From Rhizobium sp. ASV8 (GTDB taxonomy: Bacteria > Pseudomonadota > Alphaproteobacteria > Rhizobiales > Rhizobiaceae), in contig NZ_JAELUG010000045.1 in assembly GCF_016429255.1 (NCBI RefSeq), positions 1 to 45,796 on the forward strand: a DNA stretch of 45,796 nucleotides, written 5' to 3'. Positions 14,679-23,187 of the stretch are shown here, piece by piece (the stretch's first letter is position 1; each line of letters begins with the position of its first letter). The position numbers and the translations under genes are program-made. Under the pieces are notes generated by a model, which saw only the letters and a program-made list of their open reading frames with translations, had not been told where the DNA came from and ran no database searches.

Positions 14679-16392
14679 TGTCCTGCCAGGCATCGTATGC
14701 CGAGATGACCGTTTCCATCTGAGCGGTATGACCGGCGACGAACTCGTCGCCGTAAATGGTCTCGTCAGGATACTCGGTAATCAGCGTCACCGGCACGGTA
14801 TGGCGATCGTCGATGTCCGCAAGACATGGGAAGCCGTTGATGATCCGGAAGCCGGTTTCGCCGGCGTGGATTTCGTAGAGGGCTATTTGCCTGTCGTTGT
14901 AGTCCAGTAGTCCCGGAATGGCGCCCAGATGCCTGGTAACCCTATCCAGGAGTTGCTCGGCCTGCGTTGCCCAGCCGGAATGATAGCGGGCGATCAGGAA
15001 AAAGCCTTTCGGCAATGTCCACATGGCGAAGTTCCGCGGCACGTAGCCGGAAAGCGGACGTGTCCATTCATGAGCGGGATAGCCGTGCAGGTTCACATGA
15101 AGTTGCGCGCCGCTTAGCTTTTCTGCCTGGAAGCGGATTTTCTTCTCGTAGAGGTGAGGGCCGGCATTGTCCTCTGTGCGATATTCGAGATCGTCGCCGA
15201 GCGCGGTGTAACGCGCGGCATGATACATGTGGCGTGGATTGTCCTGGCGCAAACGCTGGTGCAGCGCATAGCCATCGGGATTTTCCAGCGGCGAGATCGT
15301 GAAATGCGCGCCTTCGATCGTCACGAGCCGCTGCGCGGCGCGCAGTGCGCCAACGCCGCCGGTCGTCTCATTGGCGTGCTGCCCGCCGCTGATCATCACA
15401 GCCGCGTCGCGGCCCTTGATATAGCGGGCTTTGACCGCGCGGCCGGAGCGAGTGACGGCTTCGAACGCCTCGCCGCCGACCCCTTCGAGCACCGCCTCGA
15501 TCTGCCGCACGGCCAGAGGTTCTGCCGCCGTTTCCATCGGCTGCTCACCGCCGTCCCAGTAGCGCGAGGTCAATGATTGTGTTTCCACTCTGACCGAGAT
15601 TTCGCCTTGGGATAGCAGGATCTGTGGAACGATTTGTCCCGGCTTCAGGCCTCGATCGCCAAGGGGGCGACCCGACTTCTTCTGGAAGAACTCAAGCAGC
15701 GAGAAATAGAAGTCCTCGTGCAGTGCTTCTCGAAGGCTCATGACTTCGTCGCCGACGGGCAGCGTCTCGTCCACCGCAGGCAGTGCAACGCGAATATTGA
15801 GTTCTTCGAAATAGGGCTCGGTCGCACCCCAGTCGAACTGGGTAATCGCAGCTATGGTCTCTTGGAAAAGCTGCTCGTAGTCCGTGACCAGCCGTTCGCC
15901 GGGCGTGTTGTCATCCCGCACCAGCCAGCCGGTTGGCGAAACGCTCGTTTCGCCGGCCGCGTCGATGTGCACGCGATTGGGCACCGACACTTTGACCCTT
16001 CGCTCGCTGTGCGAATTGCTCTTCAACAGAACGTCGTAATGGAAATTGCCGTCGGCTCTGGCAACGAAGGTGATATCGCGATTTCCCACCATCGCCGCAA
16101 GCGGATAGGCTTCCAACCGGAAACGGTTGGCGGGCGCGTTTGCATGTACGGGATAGTGGATCTCTATTGCATCCACGCCATGCAGGTCGATTTCCTCAAG
16201 AAACGCATGAACGAGGGGCTTATAGGCGCTGCGGATGCGGGCTCGAACACCCTTTTCCTTGAGCTTGCGCTCCATGTCCTGGCGGCTCCGTCTGTCGTCG
16301 AAGGTCCAGGCCTCGAATTCCTGGCCGGCCTTGGCATCTGCCGCGAGCCGCGAAAGCGTGCGTTCAAAGCTTCTCTCGAAAATCATGGTCAT
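14662..16392 (-). CDS. M14-family zinc carboxypeptidase-like protein (cytosolic)
   Basis: 576 aa with no signal peptide. The M14 domain occupies the C-terminal half: GGQHANETTGG gives the zinc ligands His339 and Glu342, LHVNLHGYPAHEW carries the third ligand (His436 or its neighbour), and EIHAGETGF/LITEYPDE lie where the catalytic Glu is expected. The N-terminal ~320 residues hold no family I can name. It is the last gene of the peptide importer operon, 6 bp after the permease. Likely role: hydrolysis of the imported peptide or amide inside the cell. An ATG two codons later (MIFERSF) is an equally possible start. Confidence 0.82.
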   Translation of the reverse strand: MTMIFERSFERTLSRLAADAKAGQEFEAWTFDDRRSRQDMERKLKEKGVRARIRSAYKPLVHAFLEEIDLHGVDAIEIHYPVHANAPANRFRLEAYPLAAMVGNRDITFVARADGNFHYDVLLKSNSHSERRVKVSVPNRVHIDAAGETSVSPTGWLVRDDNTPGERLVTDYEQLFQETIAAITQFDWGATEPYFEELNIRVALPAVDETLPVGDEVMSLREALHEDFYFSLLEFFQKKSGRPLGDRGLKPGQIVPQILLSQGEISVRVETQSLTSRYWDGGEQPMETAAEPLAVRQIEAVLEGVGGEAFEAVTRSGRAVKARYIKGRDAAVMISGGQHANETTGGVGALRAAQRLVTIEGAHFTISPLENPDGYALHQRLRQDNPRHMYHAARYTALGDDLEYRTEDNAGPHLYEKKIRFQAEKLSGAQLHVNLHGYPAHEWTRPLSGYVPRNFAMWTLPKGFFLIARYHSGWATQAEQLLDRVTRHLGAIPGLLDYNDRQIALYEIHAGETGFRIINGFPCLADIDDRHTVPVTLITEYPDETIYGDEFVAGHTAQMETVISAYDAWQDITASS

Positions 16393-16398
16393 GATATC

Positions 16399-17247
16399 TT
16401 ACCTTGTCGTTCTGCCAGTCGGGTCAAGGCTGTCGCGTAGCCAGTCGCCCAGGAGGTTGAGGCCGAGCACGGTCAACAGGATCGCAAGGCCCGGGAAAAG
16501 ACTGACCCACCACGCGGTCTGCAAATAAGTGCGTCCGTCGGCCAGCATGCCGCCCCAGCTCGGGATCGTCGGATCGACACCGAGGCCGAGGAAGGTGAGG
16601 CTGCTTTCGAGAAGGATGTTGTTGGCGATGTTCAGTGTCATCAGCACGATCACCGGTCCCAGAAGGTTCGGCAGCAAATGCTGGAAGATGATACGCCAAT
16701 CTCTAACGCCGATGGCGCGTGCCGAAAGGATGAATTCCCGCTCGCGCAGGGTCAGCACCGATCCGCGGACAAGACGGGCATATTGGACCCACTGCGACAC
16801 GATCAGCAGGATGATGGTGTTGGTAAGGCTGCCGCCGACGATGGCGATGAAGGTGATCGCCAGCAGAATGAAGGGCATGGCGAGCTGAATATCGGCAAAG
16901 CGCATCAGGAGCACATCCCAGATGCCGCGATAGTAGCCGGCCGCCAGTCCCACGAGGACGCCGAGAACGACGCCGCCGATGACGGAGGTGAGGCCGACCA
17001 GCAGCGATATCCTACCGCCGGCGATGACGCGGGCAAGCACGTCGCGCCCAAGCGGATCCGTCCCGAACGGGTGGGCGAGGCTGGCAAAGGGTCTCGCAAG
17101 CCGGGCCATCAGATCGATCTTCTCGGCTCCGCCGGGAAAGATGGCGTCCGAGAAAATGGCGGCGAGGCAGATGACGACGGTCAGCAAGGCTCCGACGATG
17201 AATTCGAAGCTGTAGAATCGCGAACGGCTTGAGGTCGTGGCGGCCAT
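16399..17247 (-). CDS. Oligopeptide ABC transporter permease, DppC type
   Basis: 282 aa inner-membrane permease. It has the short N-terminal anchor (FIVGALLTVVICLAAIFSDA), the HPFGTDPLGRDVLARVIAGG segment typical of DppC/OppC proteins, and the EAA-like loop ARAIGVRDWRIIFQHLLPN followed by FLGLGVDPTIPSWGGML. It starts 6 bp after the partner permease ends and pairs with it to form the channel. Confidence 0.93.
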   Translation of the reverse strand: MAATTSSRSRFYSFEFIVGALLTVVICLAAIFSDAIFPGGAEKIDLMARLARPFASLAHPFGTDPLGRDVLARVIAGGRISLLVGLTSVIGGVVLGVLVGLAAGYYRGIWDVLLMRFADIQLAMPFILLAITFIAIVGGSLTNTIILLIVSQWVQYARLVRGSVLTLREREFILSARAIGVRDWRIIFQHLLPNLLGPVIVLMTLNIANNILLESSLTFLGLGVDPTIPSWGGMLADGRTYLQTAWWVSLFPGLAILLTVLGLNLLGDWLRDSLDPTGRTTR

Positions 17248-17253
17248 GGGCGG

Positions 17254-18177
17254 TTACTCCGTGCGGATACGGGGATCGACGAGCCCGTAGGCGATATCGA
17301 CCAGCAGGTTTACGCCGACGATGAACAAGGCCAGCACAGTGATCACGCCCTGCAACAGCGGATAGTCGCGGGCGGCGACGGCGTCGAAGGCAAGGGTTCC
17401 GAGACCGGGCCAGTTGAAGACGCGCTCTATGACGACGATGCCGCCAAGCAATCCGCCGAACTGGATGCCGAAATAGGTGATCAGCGGAATGGCGCAGTTG
17501 CGAAGGGCATGCTTGTAAAGCACCTTGCTCTCGCTGAGGCCTTTGGCGCGTGCGACCATGATATATTGCGACTGCAGCGTTTCCAGCATGGCGGTGCGCA
17601 CCAGGCGCACATTCGTCGCCGTCAGGATGACGCCCATGGTCAGGGCCGGCATAACGTAGCTGGCTATCCCGACCATCCCGCTCGGCGGCAACCAGCCGAG
17701 CGTGATCGAGAACAGTAGCACCATCATCAGCGCCAGCCAGAAATTCGGGAAGGAAAGCCCGAGCAGAGAGAGAACGCGGATAATCTGGTCCGCCGTCCTG
17801 CCGCGCGCGGTCGCAGCCTTGATCCCGAGCGGGATGGAGAGCACGATCGATATCGCCATGGCAATAAAGGCGAGCAGCAAGGTGGCGGGTAGGGCGCCGG
17901 CGATCAATTGAGAGACGGGAGTGCCGCCCGTGAAGCTGCGTCCGAAATCCAGTGTCAGCAAGCCCTTCAGGAAGGTCAGATACTGGATGATGAACGGCTG
18001 ATCCGTACCAAGCGCTGCGCGAATGCGCACCAGATCCTCTTCCGTCATGCTGCCGCCGCCCTGAAACATCATCATGGCGGGATCGCCTGTCAGACGAATG
18101 GCGAAGGAGACGAGAAGTGTGATGGCGATGACGACGAAAATCGCCTGCAACAATCGCTTGATGAGAAAACCGGCCAC
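17254..18177 (-). CDS. Oligopeptide ABC transporter permease, DppB type
   Basis: 307 aa inner-membrane permease. The N-terminus LIKRLLQAIFVVIAITLLVS, the segment ALGTDQPFIIQYLTFLKGLL and the conserved ARAKGLSESKVLYKHALRNC loop mark it as the B-type subunit of a peptide/nickel-class importer. It follows the binding-protein gene after a 63-bp gap that holds a stem-loop. Confidence 0.93.
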   Translation of the reverse strand: MAGFLIKRLLQAIFVVIAITLLVSFAIRLTGDPAMMMFQGGGSMTEEDLVRIRAALGTDQPFIIQYLTFLKGLLTLDFGRSFTGGTPVSQLIAGALPATLLLAFIAMAISIVLSIPLGIKAATARGRTADQIIRVLSLLGLSFPNFWLALMMVLLFSITLGWLPPSGMVGIASYVMPALTMGVILTATNVRLVRTAMLETLQSQYIMVARAKGLSESKVLYKHALRNCAIPLITYFGIQFGGLLGGIVVIERVFNWPGLGTLAFDAVAARDYPLLQGVITVLALFIVGVNLLVDIAYGLVDPRIRTE

Positions 18178-18204
18178 GTTCTTTTCCCGAAATTTGCAGT
18201 TGGA

Positions 18205-18227
18205 CGCCGCCGGACTGTCCGGCGGCG
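18205..18227 (-). other. Intercistronic GC-rich stem-loop after the binding-protein gene
   Basis: CGCCGCCGGA (18205-18214) and TCCGGCGGCG (18218-18227) form a perfect 10-bp stem with a 3-nt loop. No T-tract follows in the direction of transcription. It lies between the binding-protein gene and the DppB-type permease, as at 1362-1389 and 37751-37782. Confidence 0.7.
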
Positions 18228-18240
18228 CCGCGATTGACGA

Positions 18241-19776
18241 TTACTCGACGGTGACTTCGTTCAGCTTGATGCGGTTATCCGGCGCGGGCACGAAGCCCTT
18301 CACGCGCTTGCTGATGCCGTAGATCGCGTTGGAGTTATAGAGCGGCAGCTCCAGCGCCTTGTCGGCGACGTACTTGCCGATCTCCTTGAGGATCTTCTCA
18401 CGCTCCGCGCGATCGGTGAGCGGACGCTGGGATTCCAGCAGCTTGTCCAGCGTCGCATCCTTTTCGTAGGGATTCCACTTTTCGCCGGAGTGGTACATCG
18501 CATAGGCGGTATTGTCGAAGTCGAAGGTCCAGCCGCCCCATTTTTGCTCGAACATCGCGCCGGTCTTGCCCTGTGGAATGATGTCGTTCAGCAGAACGTT
18601 GGTCTCATAGGGCTTGAGGGTCGCGGTGATGCCGACCATTTGCAGGTAGCTTGCAATGACCTGCGACACCTCGTTCATGGTCGTGTCGTTGCCGCGAATG
18701 TCGATCTGGATTGTCGCGCCGGGTTTGACGCCTGCTTCGGCGAGCAGCTTCTTGGCGCCTTCCGGATCGTAGGGAAGAGCCTTCAGCTCTGGATCGTAGC
18801 CGAAGGACGATGCACCCTGGAAGCTGGTGATCTCGACGGCCTGACCGACGAGGATCGACTTGATGATGGTCGCGCGGTCGATCGCCATAATGATGGCCTT
18901 GCGCACGCGCGGATCAGCCGTGATGCCGTCCCGGGTATTGAAGCGCAGCGCATCGACCGTCGGGCCGGGAACGCTGGCAATCTCCAGCTTGGAATCGTTC
19001 TGGATGACAGGGAGCATGCCGATCGGGATGATCGGCGGGATGACGAGATCGACACGGCCTGCCTGAAGTTCGGCAACGGCGGTCGCGGGCTCGCTGATGA
19101 AGCGATATTCGAGTTCGGAAAGCTTTGGCGCCCCACCTCAGTAATCAGGATTGGCTGCGAGCTTGATATTCACCTTCGGCGTATAGGAAACGAACTTGAA
19201 GGCGCCGGTGCCGACCGGATTGAGGTTGAAGTAGTCCTCGCCCTTTTCCTTGATGTACTTCGGTGGGACGATCATTGCGCCATAGCCGGCAAGCTTGGTG
19301 AGCAGCACCGGATCAGGCGCCTTCAGCTTCATGTCGACCGTATAATCGTCGATGATATCGACGCTTTCGATCGCGGTGTAGTTCGAGCGCTGCGGGCCCT
19401 TTGCGCCCTCATCGCCCAACAGGCGATCGAAGGTGAATTTCACCGCTTCGGCATTGAAGGCCTCGCCATCGTGGAACTTGACGTTGTGGCGTAACTTGAA
19501 GCGGATGCGCTTGCCCTGGTCGAGCTCTTCCCAGGATTCAGCAAGGCCGGGCACCAGTTTGAGGTCGGGACCGCGATAGGTCAGGCCATCGAAAATATTG
19601 GTCGACACGGCGGCCCAAGCCACCAGGAACGTATCGATCGGATCCCAGCTGCCCGGGTCCTGCGACGAAGCGATCGTCATCTTTCCGGCTGCGAGCGCCG
19701 GGGCGGCATTGACGGTGACACCGGAGAGGGCGAGCACCGCAAGAGCGGTTCTCAGCCCCAATTTGATTTTTTTCAT
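18241..19776 (-). pseudogene. Peptide ABC transporter solute-binding protein (family 5) with an in-frame TGA
   Basis: Reading from the ATG at 19776 (GAGGAAACAGG upstream), a signal peptide (MKKIKLGLRTALAVLALSGV...) and a family-5 binding protein follow, with LTYRGPDLKLVPGLAESW and LRHNVKFHDGEAFNAEAVKF. The frame stops at TGA 19138-19140, codon 213, in the context NPDY-stop-GGAPKL. The same frame then continues without other stops to 18241 (LEYRFISEPATAVAELQAG, VRKAIIMAIDRATI, VKPGATIQIDIRG). The family normally reads NPDYWGG, so the stop sits on the conserved Trp: one G-to-A change (TGG to TGA). Total length 511 codons is normal. It is either a recent nonsense mutation or a sequence error; the rest of the gene looks under selection. 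Confidence 0.88.
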
Positions 19777-19819
19777 CGAACCTGTTTCCTCTTCAGATCG
19801 TTGCATGGATGGTGGTCGT

Positions 19820-21646
19820 TTATGCGCTTTTGGCGATGAAATGACCGGCGCCGATTTCCTCGCGGGCGAGGATGGGCGGTTCATCACCGACCCGGCGAAC
19901 GGGATTTGGAATTTCGCCCTCGAGCAGCGCGGTCTTGCGCTCGACCGTTGGGTCGGCGACCGGAACGGCGGACAGAAGGCGGCGGGTGTAATCATGCATC
20001 GGCGTCTCAAAAACCTGCCGGCGGCTGCCCATCTCCATGATCTGGCCGAGATAGAGAACCGCGACCCTATGGCTTATCTTTTCCACAACCGCCATGTCAT
20101 GGCTGATGAAGAGGTAGGCAAGTTCGCGTTCGGCCTGAAGATCCATGAACAGGTTGATGATCTGCGCCTGGATCGACACGTCGAGCGCTGAAAGCGCCTC
20201 GTCGGCGATGATGAGCTTGGGGTCCGAGGCAAGCGCGCGGGCAATGCAGACGCGCTGGCGCTGACCACCGGAGAATTCGTGCGGATAACGCTCCGCATGG
20301 GCCGATGTCAGGCCGACGCGTTCCAGAAGCTCGTCCACGCGGCGACGAACCTCCTTCGAGCCCAGGATGATGCCATGCGTATTGATCGGCTCGGCAATCG
20401 AGAAGCCGACCGTCTTGCGCGGATCGAGCGAGGCAAATGGATCCTGGAAAATATACTGCACATCCCGACGCATGCGGAAGCGTTCCGCCGCCGACATCGC
20501 AGCAAAACTCTTGCCGTTGAAGGTGATTTCACCAGCTCGGGCCTTCTGCAATTGCTGGATGGTGCGGCCGATGGTCGACTTGCCGGAGCCGGATTCGCCG
20601 ACCAAGGCAAGAGTTTCGCCGGGGTGGATGTCGAAACCGACTTGCTGGACGGCACTGCAACGATGTGTGGCCTGGCCGAATATGTTCTTCTTTATGTCGA
20701 AACGCACGAAGAGGTCGCGGACTGACAATAATGGTGGCTGATCGTAACGGGCGGTATTTTGAACCCGCTCCTCACCGACGATTTTCGGCTCGCCGCCCTC
20801 AAGAACGATAAGGGGCGAGCGCTTCGGAAAGTCTTCGCCAGCCATGCTGCCGAGCTTCGGGACGGCCGCAAGCAAGGTGCGGGTGTAAGGGTGCTTCGGA
20901 TTGGCGAATATTTCGCGAACCGGCCCTTCTTCGACCTTCTTGCCTTTCCACATGACGACCACATCGTCTGCCATTTCGGCGACGACACCCATGTCATGGG
21001 TGATGAAGATCATGCCCATGCCGAGATCCTTCTGGAGGTCCCGCATGATGTTGAGAATCTGCGCCTGGATGGTGACGTCGAGCGCTGTCGTCGGCTCGTC
21101 GGCGATCAAGAGCTTGGGGCGGCAGGCAAGCGCCATGGCGATCATGACGCGCTGGCGCATGCCTCCGGAGAGCTGGTGCGGATAGCGCTTCAGCAGCGCT
21201 TCCGCATCGGGGAGGCGTACCATTTCAAGAAGCCGGCGGGCTTCTGCCATGGCGGTGGATTTGCCGATATCTTCATGCAGCAAAAGAACTTCGCAGATTT
21301 GGTCGCCGATCGTAAAGACCGGATTGAGCGAGGTCATTGGCTCCTGGAAGATCATGGCGATCTCCTTGCCGCGGATAGAGCGCATTTCTCTCTGCGGGAG
21401 CTTGAGAAGGTCCTTGCCGTTGAAGGTGATGCTGCCGGTCTCGAAGCGTGCGCCCATCATATCGGCAAGCCGCATGATCGAAAGTGACGTCACCGATTTT
21501 CCGGATCCGGACTCCCCGACGACCGCAAGCGTTCGGCCGGGCTCTACGGAAAAGGAAAGACCCTCCACCACGCGGCTTTGGCCGAAGCTTACGGTCAGAT
21601 CCGCGATCGACAGAAGCGGTTTGTTGGTGCCCATCGCCTTCGTCAT
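19820..21646 (-). CDS. Peptide ABC transporter, fused double ATP-binding protein (DppD-DppF type)
   Basis: 608 aa with two complete ATPase domains in one chain. In each half the Walker A is GESGSGKS. The signatures are LSGGMRQR (first half) and FSGGQRQR (second), the Walker B/Glu segments [11 protein letters not shown] and [11 protein letters not shown], and the H-loops FITHDMG and FISHDMA. The usual oligopeptide-binding tail and [28 protein letters not shown] ends follow each half. In many systems these are two proteins; fusions are common in rhizobia. The start overlaps the stop of the 72-aa gene (ATGA). Confidence 0.95.
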   Translation of the reverse strand: MTKAMGTNKPLLSIADLTVSFGQSRVVEGLSFSVEPGRTLAVVGESGSGKSVTSLSIMRLADMMGARFETGSITFNGKDLLKLPQREMRSIRGKEIAMIFQEPMTSLNPVFTIGDQICEVLLLHEDIGKSTAMAEARRLLEMVRLPDAEALLKRYPHQLSGGMRQRVMIAMALACRPKLLIADEPTTALDVTIQAQILNIMRDLQKDLGMGMIFITHDMGVVAEMADDVVVMWKGKKVEEGPVREIFANPKHPYTRTLLAAVPKLGSMAGEDFPKRSPLIVLEGGEPKIVGEERVQNTARYDQPPLLSVRDLFVRFDIKKNIFGQATHRCSAVQQVGFDIHPGETLALVGESGSGKSTIGRTIQQLQKARAGEITFNGKSFAAMSAAERFRMRRDVQYIFQDPFASLDPRKTVGFSIAEPINTHGIILGSKEVRRRVDELLERVGLTSAHAERYPHEFSGGQRQRVCIARALASDPKLIIADEALSALDVSIQAQIINLFMDLQAERELAYLFISHDMAVVEKISHRVAVLYLGQIMEMGSRRQVFETPMHDYTRRLLSAVPVADPTVERKTALLEGEIPNPVRRVGDEPPILAREEIGAGHFIAKSA

Positions 21647-21861
21647 GCGCCCACCTCGGCATTGTGCAGGTCGTTCCAGGTGCTTTCGGAATTTGGCGGC
21701 TTGATACGCACGATCTGCACTTCCATTTTCATTGTGTTCCCGACGGCAACGACATCGCCTTTTGGTGTGAACACGCCGGAGCCCTCGTTGAGATCGCCGC
21801 TAGAATCGGACGATGGCGTGTTGACGCCCGCAACCATTTGATTCTGGAAAACAAGCGACAT
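21643..21861 (-). CDS. Small protein of unknown function at the head of the peptide importer operon
   Basis: 72 aa from the ATG at 21861, with TTGGAGGAAA directly before it (GGAGG only 3 nt from the start). Its TGA overlaps the ATG of the ATPase gene (ATGA), so the two are likely translationally coupled. I do not recognise the sequence: an acidic, Ser/Gly-rich start (NTPSSDSSGDLNEGSG), then beta-like stretches (DVVAVGNTMKMEVQIVRI) and a Trp/His/Asn-containing end. There is no signal peptide or membrane segment. It could be a small accessory protein of the importer, a leader for coupling, or a peptide product. Coding status is supported by ribosome site, overlap and position only. Confidence 0.55.
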   Translation of the reverse strand: MSLVFQNQMVAGVNTPSSDSSGDLNEGSGVFTPKGDVVAVGNTMKMEVQIVRIKPPNSESTWNDLHNAEVGA

Positions 21862-21941
21862 TTTCCTCCAAATCGGGCGCCCCGCGATCATCCGTATCTA
21901 TGTTCCCAATATATTTCTTAGGCCATGAGATAGCATCAAAC

Positions 21942-21969
21942 AACAATCTGGTCTATATTGTTCAACAAT
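21942..21969. promoter_or_regulatory. Probable GntR operator between the peptide operon and the GntR gene
   Basis: ATTGTT-C-AACAAT (21957-21969) is a perfect 13-bp palindrome. A further AACAAT half-site (21942-21947) pairs with the same ATTGTT at 9-bp spacing. The form fits operators of the FadR/FCD group of GntR regulators. It lies 81 bp before the small-protein gene and 199 bp before the divergent GntR gene. Confidence 0.6.
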
Positions 21970-22167
21970 TTTCGTGCTGTTCGCCGGAAACTGGGAGGAG
22001 TTTGCATGGAATCGTCCAACGTGGCGGCTTCGTCGGGCGCGTAACCCAATGAATTGTTATCAGAAATCCGATTGCTTGCGAGCCTTCGCAGCGATGCATA
22101 GTTTGGCGGGGAGTGCAGAGATGGACAGGCGTCGCAGCTCCATCAACCGCAAGCGCCAGGAGAGCAA

Positions 22168-22863
22168 ATGAAGCAGACGAAGCTTGCGAGTATCGAGCCG
22201 ACGACAACCGCAGCGGAAGCCGGACAGACCGTGACGGAGATAACGGCGGCACGGATCCGGGAGCGGGTCATCAGCGGCACGCTATCGCCCGGAAGCCACC
22301 TTTCCGAAGCGACCTTGTGCGAGGAATTGCAGGTTTCGCGCAATACGCTGCGCGAGGTTTTTCGCCTGCTGACCACGGAAGGCGTGCTGCGCCATGAAGC
22401 CAATCGAGGCGTGTTCGTTACCACGCCGAGCATCTCCACCATTATGGATATCTTCCACATCCGCCGGCTCATAGAGTGTTCGGCGGTTTCCGGCGCGCAT
22501 CATCGTCATCCGAGCATCAGCAAGATGCGGGCCGCCGTGGACGCGGCGATAAAGCACCGTGACCGCAGCGAATGGCTCGATGTCGGCAGCGCCGATATCG
22601 CCTTTCATGCCGCTATCGTCGAGTTGGCCGACAGTCCCAGGCTCTCGGCGTTCTATGCCCAGATCTCGCTGGAGTTGCGTCTGGTGTTCGGCCTGATACG
22701 TGACCCGGAATATCTGCATGCTCCTTATGTCGGGCAGAATGCGACGATTCTCGCTCATCTCGAGGAGGGAGCCACCGCGAATGCCGCCGAGGCGTTGGAG
22801 AAATATCTGTATCAGGCCGAGCGGTTTATTCTGGCCGCATATTCGAGGGCCATACCCGGCTGA
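22168..22863 (+). CDS. GntR-family transcriptional regulator (FadR/FCD type)
   Basis: 231 aa. The winged HTH (residues ~22-90) reads IRERVISGTLSPGSHLSEAT then LQVSRNTLREVFRLLTTEGV and RHEANRGVFVTTPS. The all-helical FCD effector domain (~95-220) has DIFHIRRLIECSAV, ADIAFHAAIVELADSPRL and the metal/ligand-type His in ATILAHLEEG. AGGAGAGC stands before the ATG. It is divergent from the peptide importer operon and probably represses it until the peptide or its product is present. Confidence 0.92.
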   Translation: MKQTKLASIEPTTTAAEAGQTVTEITAARIRERVISGTLSPGSHLSEATLCEELQVSRNTLREVFRLLTTEGVLRHEANRGVFVTTPSISTIMDIFHIRRLIECSAVSGAHHRHPSISKMRAAVDAAIKHRDRSEWLDVGSADIAFHAAIVELADSPRLSAFYAQISLELRLVFGLIRDPEYLHAPYVGQNATILAHLEEGATANAAEALEKYLYQAERFILAAYSRAIPG

Positions 22864-23052
22864 AGCCTGAACGGCGATCGCTGTGGAAATCATCATATGA
22901 AAGGCTGTGGCTTGAAGCAAACATTTGCCATGGCAGCTGCTTTGGCGGAAGGATACCCGTTATCCGGGACGAAATCGTGATTCCGTTTGTCCAAAAAGGC
23001 TGATCCTGGTCGTTGGCGATCAGGGTGGTCATGCGCGTCGAACCGGACTGCA
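22864..23052. other. Non-coding stretch between the GntR gene and the palindromic repeat
   Basis: No gene seen. Together with the repeat that follows it makes a 324-bp gap before the MFS gene. I see no clear terminator for the GntR gene. Confidence 0.4.
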
Positions 23053-23148
23053 GCATCGGCCCGAAAATCGGAATCGGTTTTCGGAAAGCCTGATGCGTAG
23101 ATTCAAAGACTTAGAGCCTTAGGCCTCCGAAGAGAGGCATAAGGCTCT
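23053..23148. repeat. Composite palindromic repeat, copy A
   Basis: Part I is a 44-bp palindrome (23053-23096): GCATC outer arms, CCGAAAA/TTTTCGG inner arms. After a 16-bp spacer, part II is a hairpin (23113-23148) with AGAGCCTTA/TAAGGCTCT outer and GCCTC/GAGGC inner stems around a loop containing CCGAA. The same two-part layout is found at 37793-37892. Part I resembles the short palindromic elements known from rhizobial genomes. Confidence 0.8.
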
Positions 23149-23187
23149 GGGTTAAATACGCAACCGGCTACCACGGATCGAAATGGA

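Noticed and set aside
19138..19140. TGA read as Trp by an alternative genetic code
   Set aside because: Other genes in the window use TGA as a normal stop (for example at 324-326 and in ATGA overlaps), so code reassignment is excluded; a point mutation or read error is simpler.
18241..20010. Two separate genes for the halves of the peptide-binding protein
   Set aside because: Both halves are in the same frame and join across one TGA at a conserved Trp; the second half has no signal peptide or ribosome site of its own.
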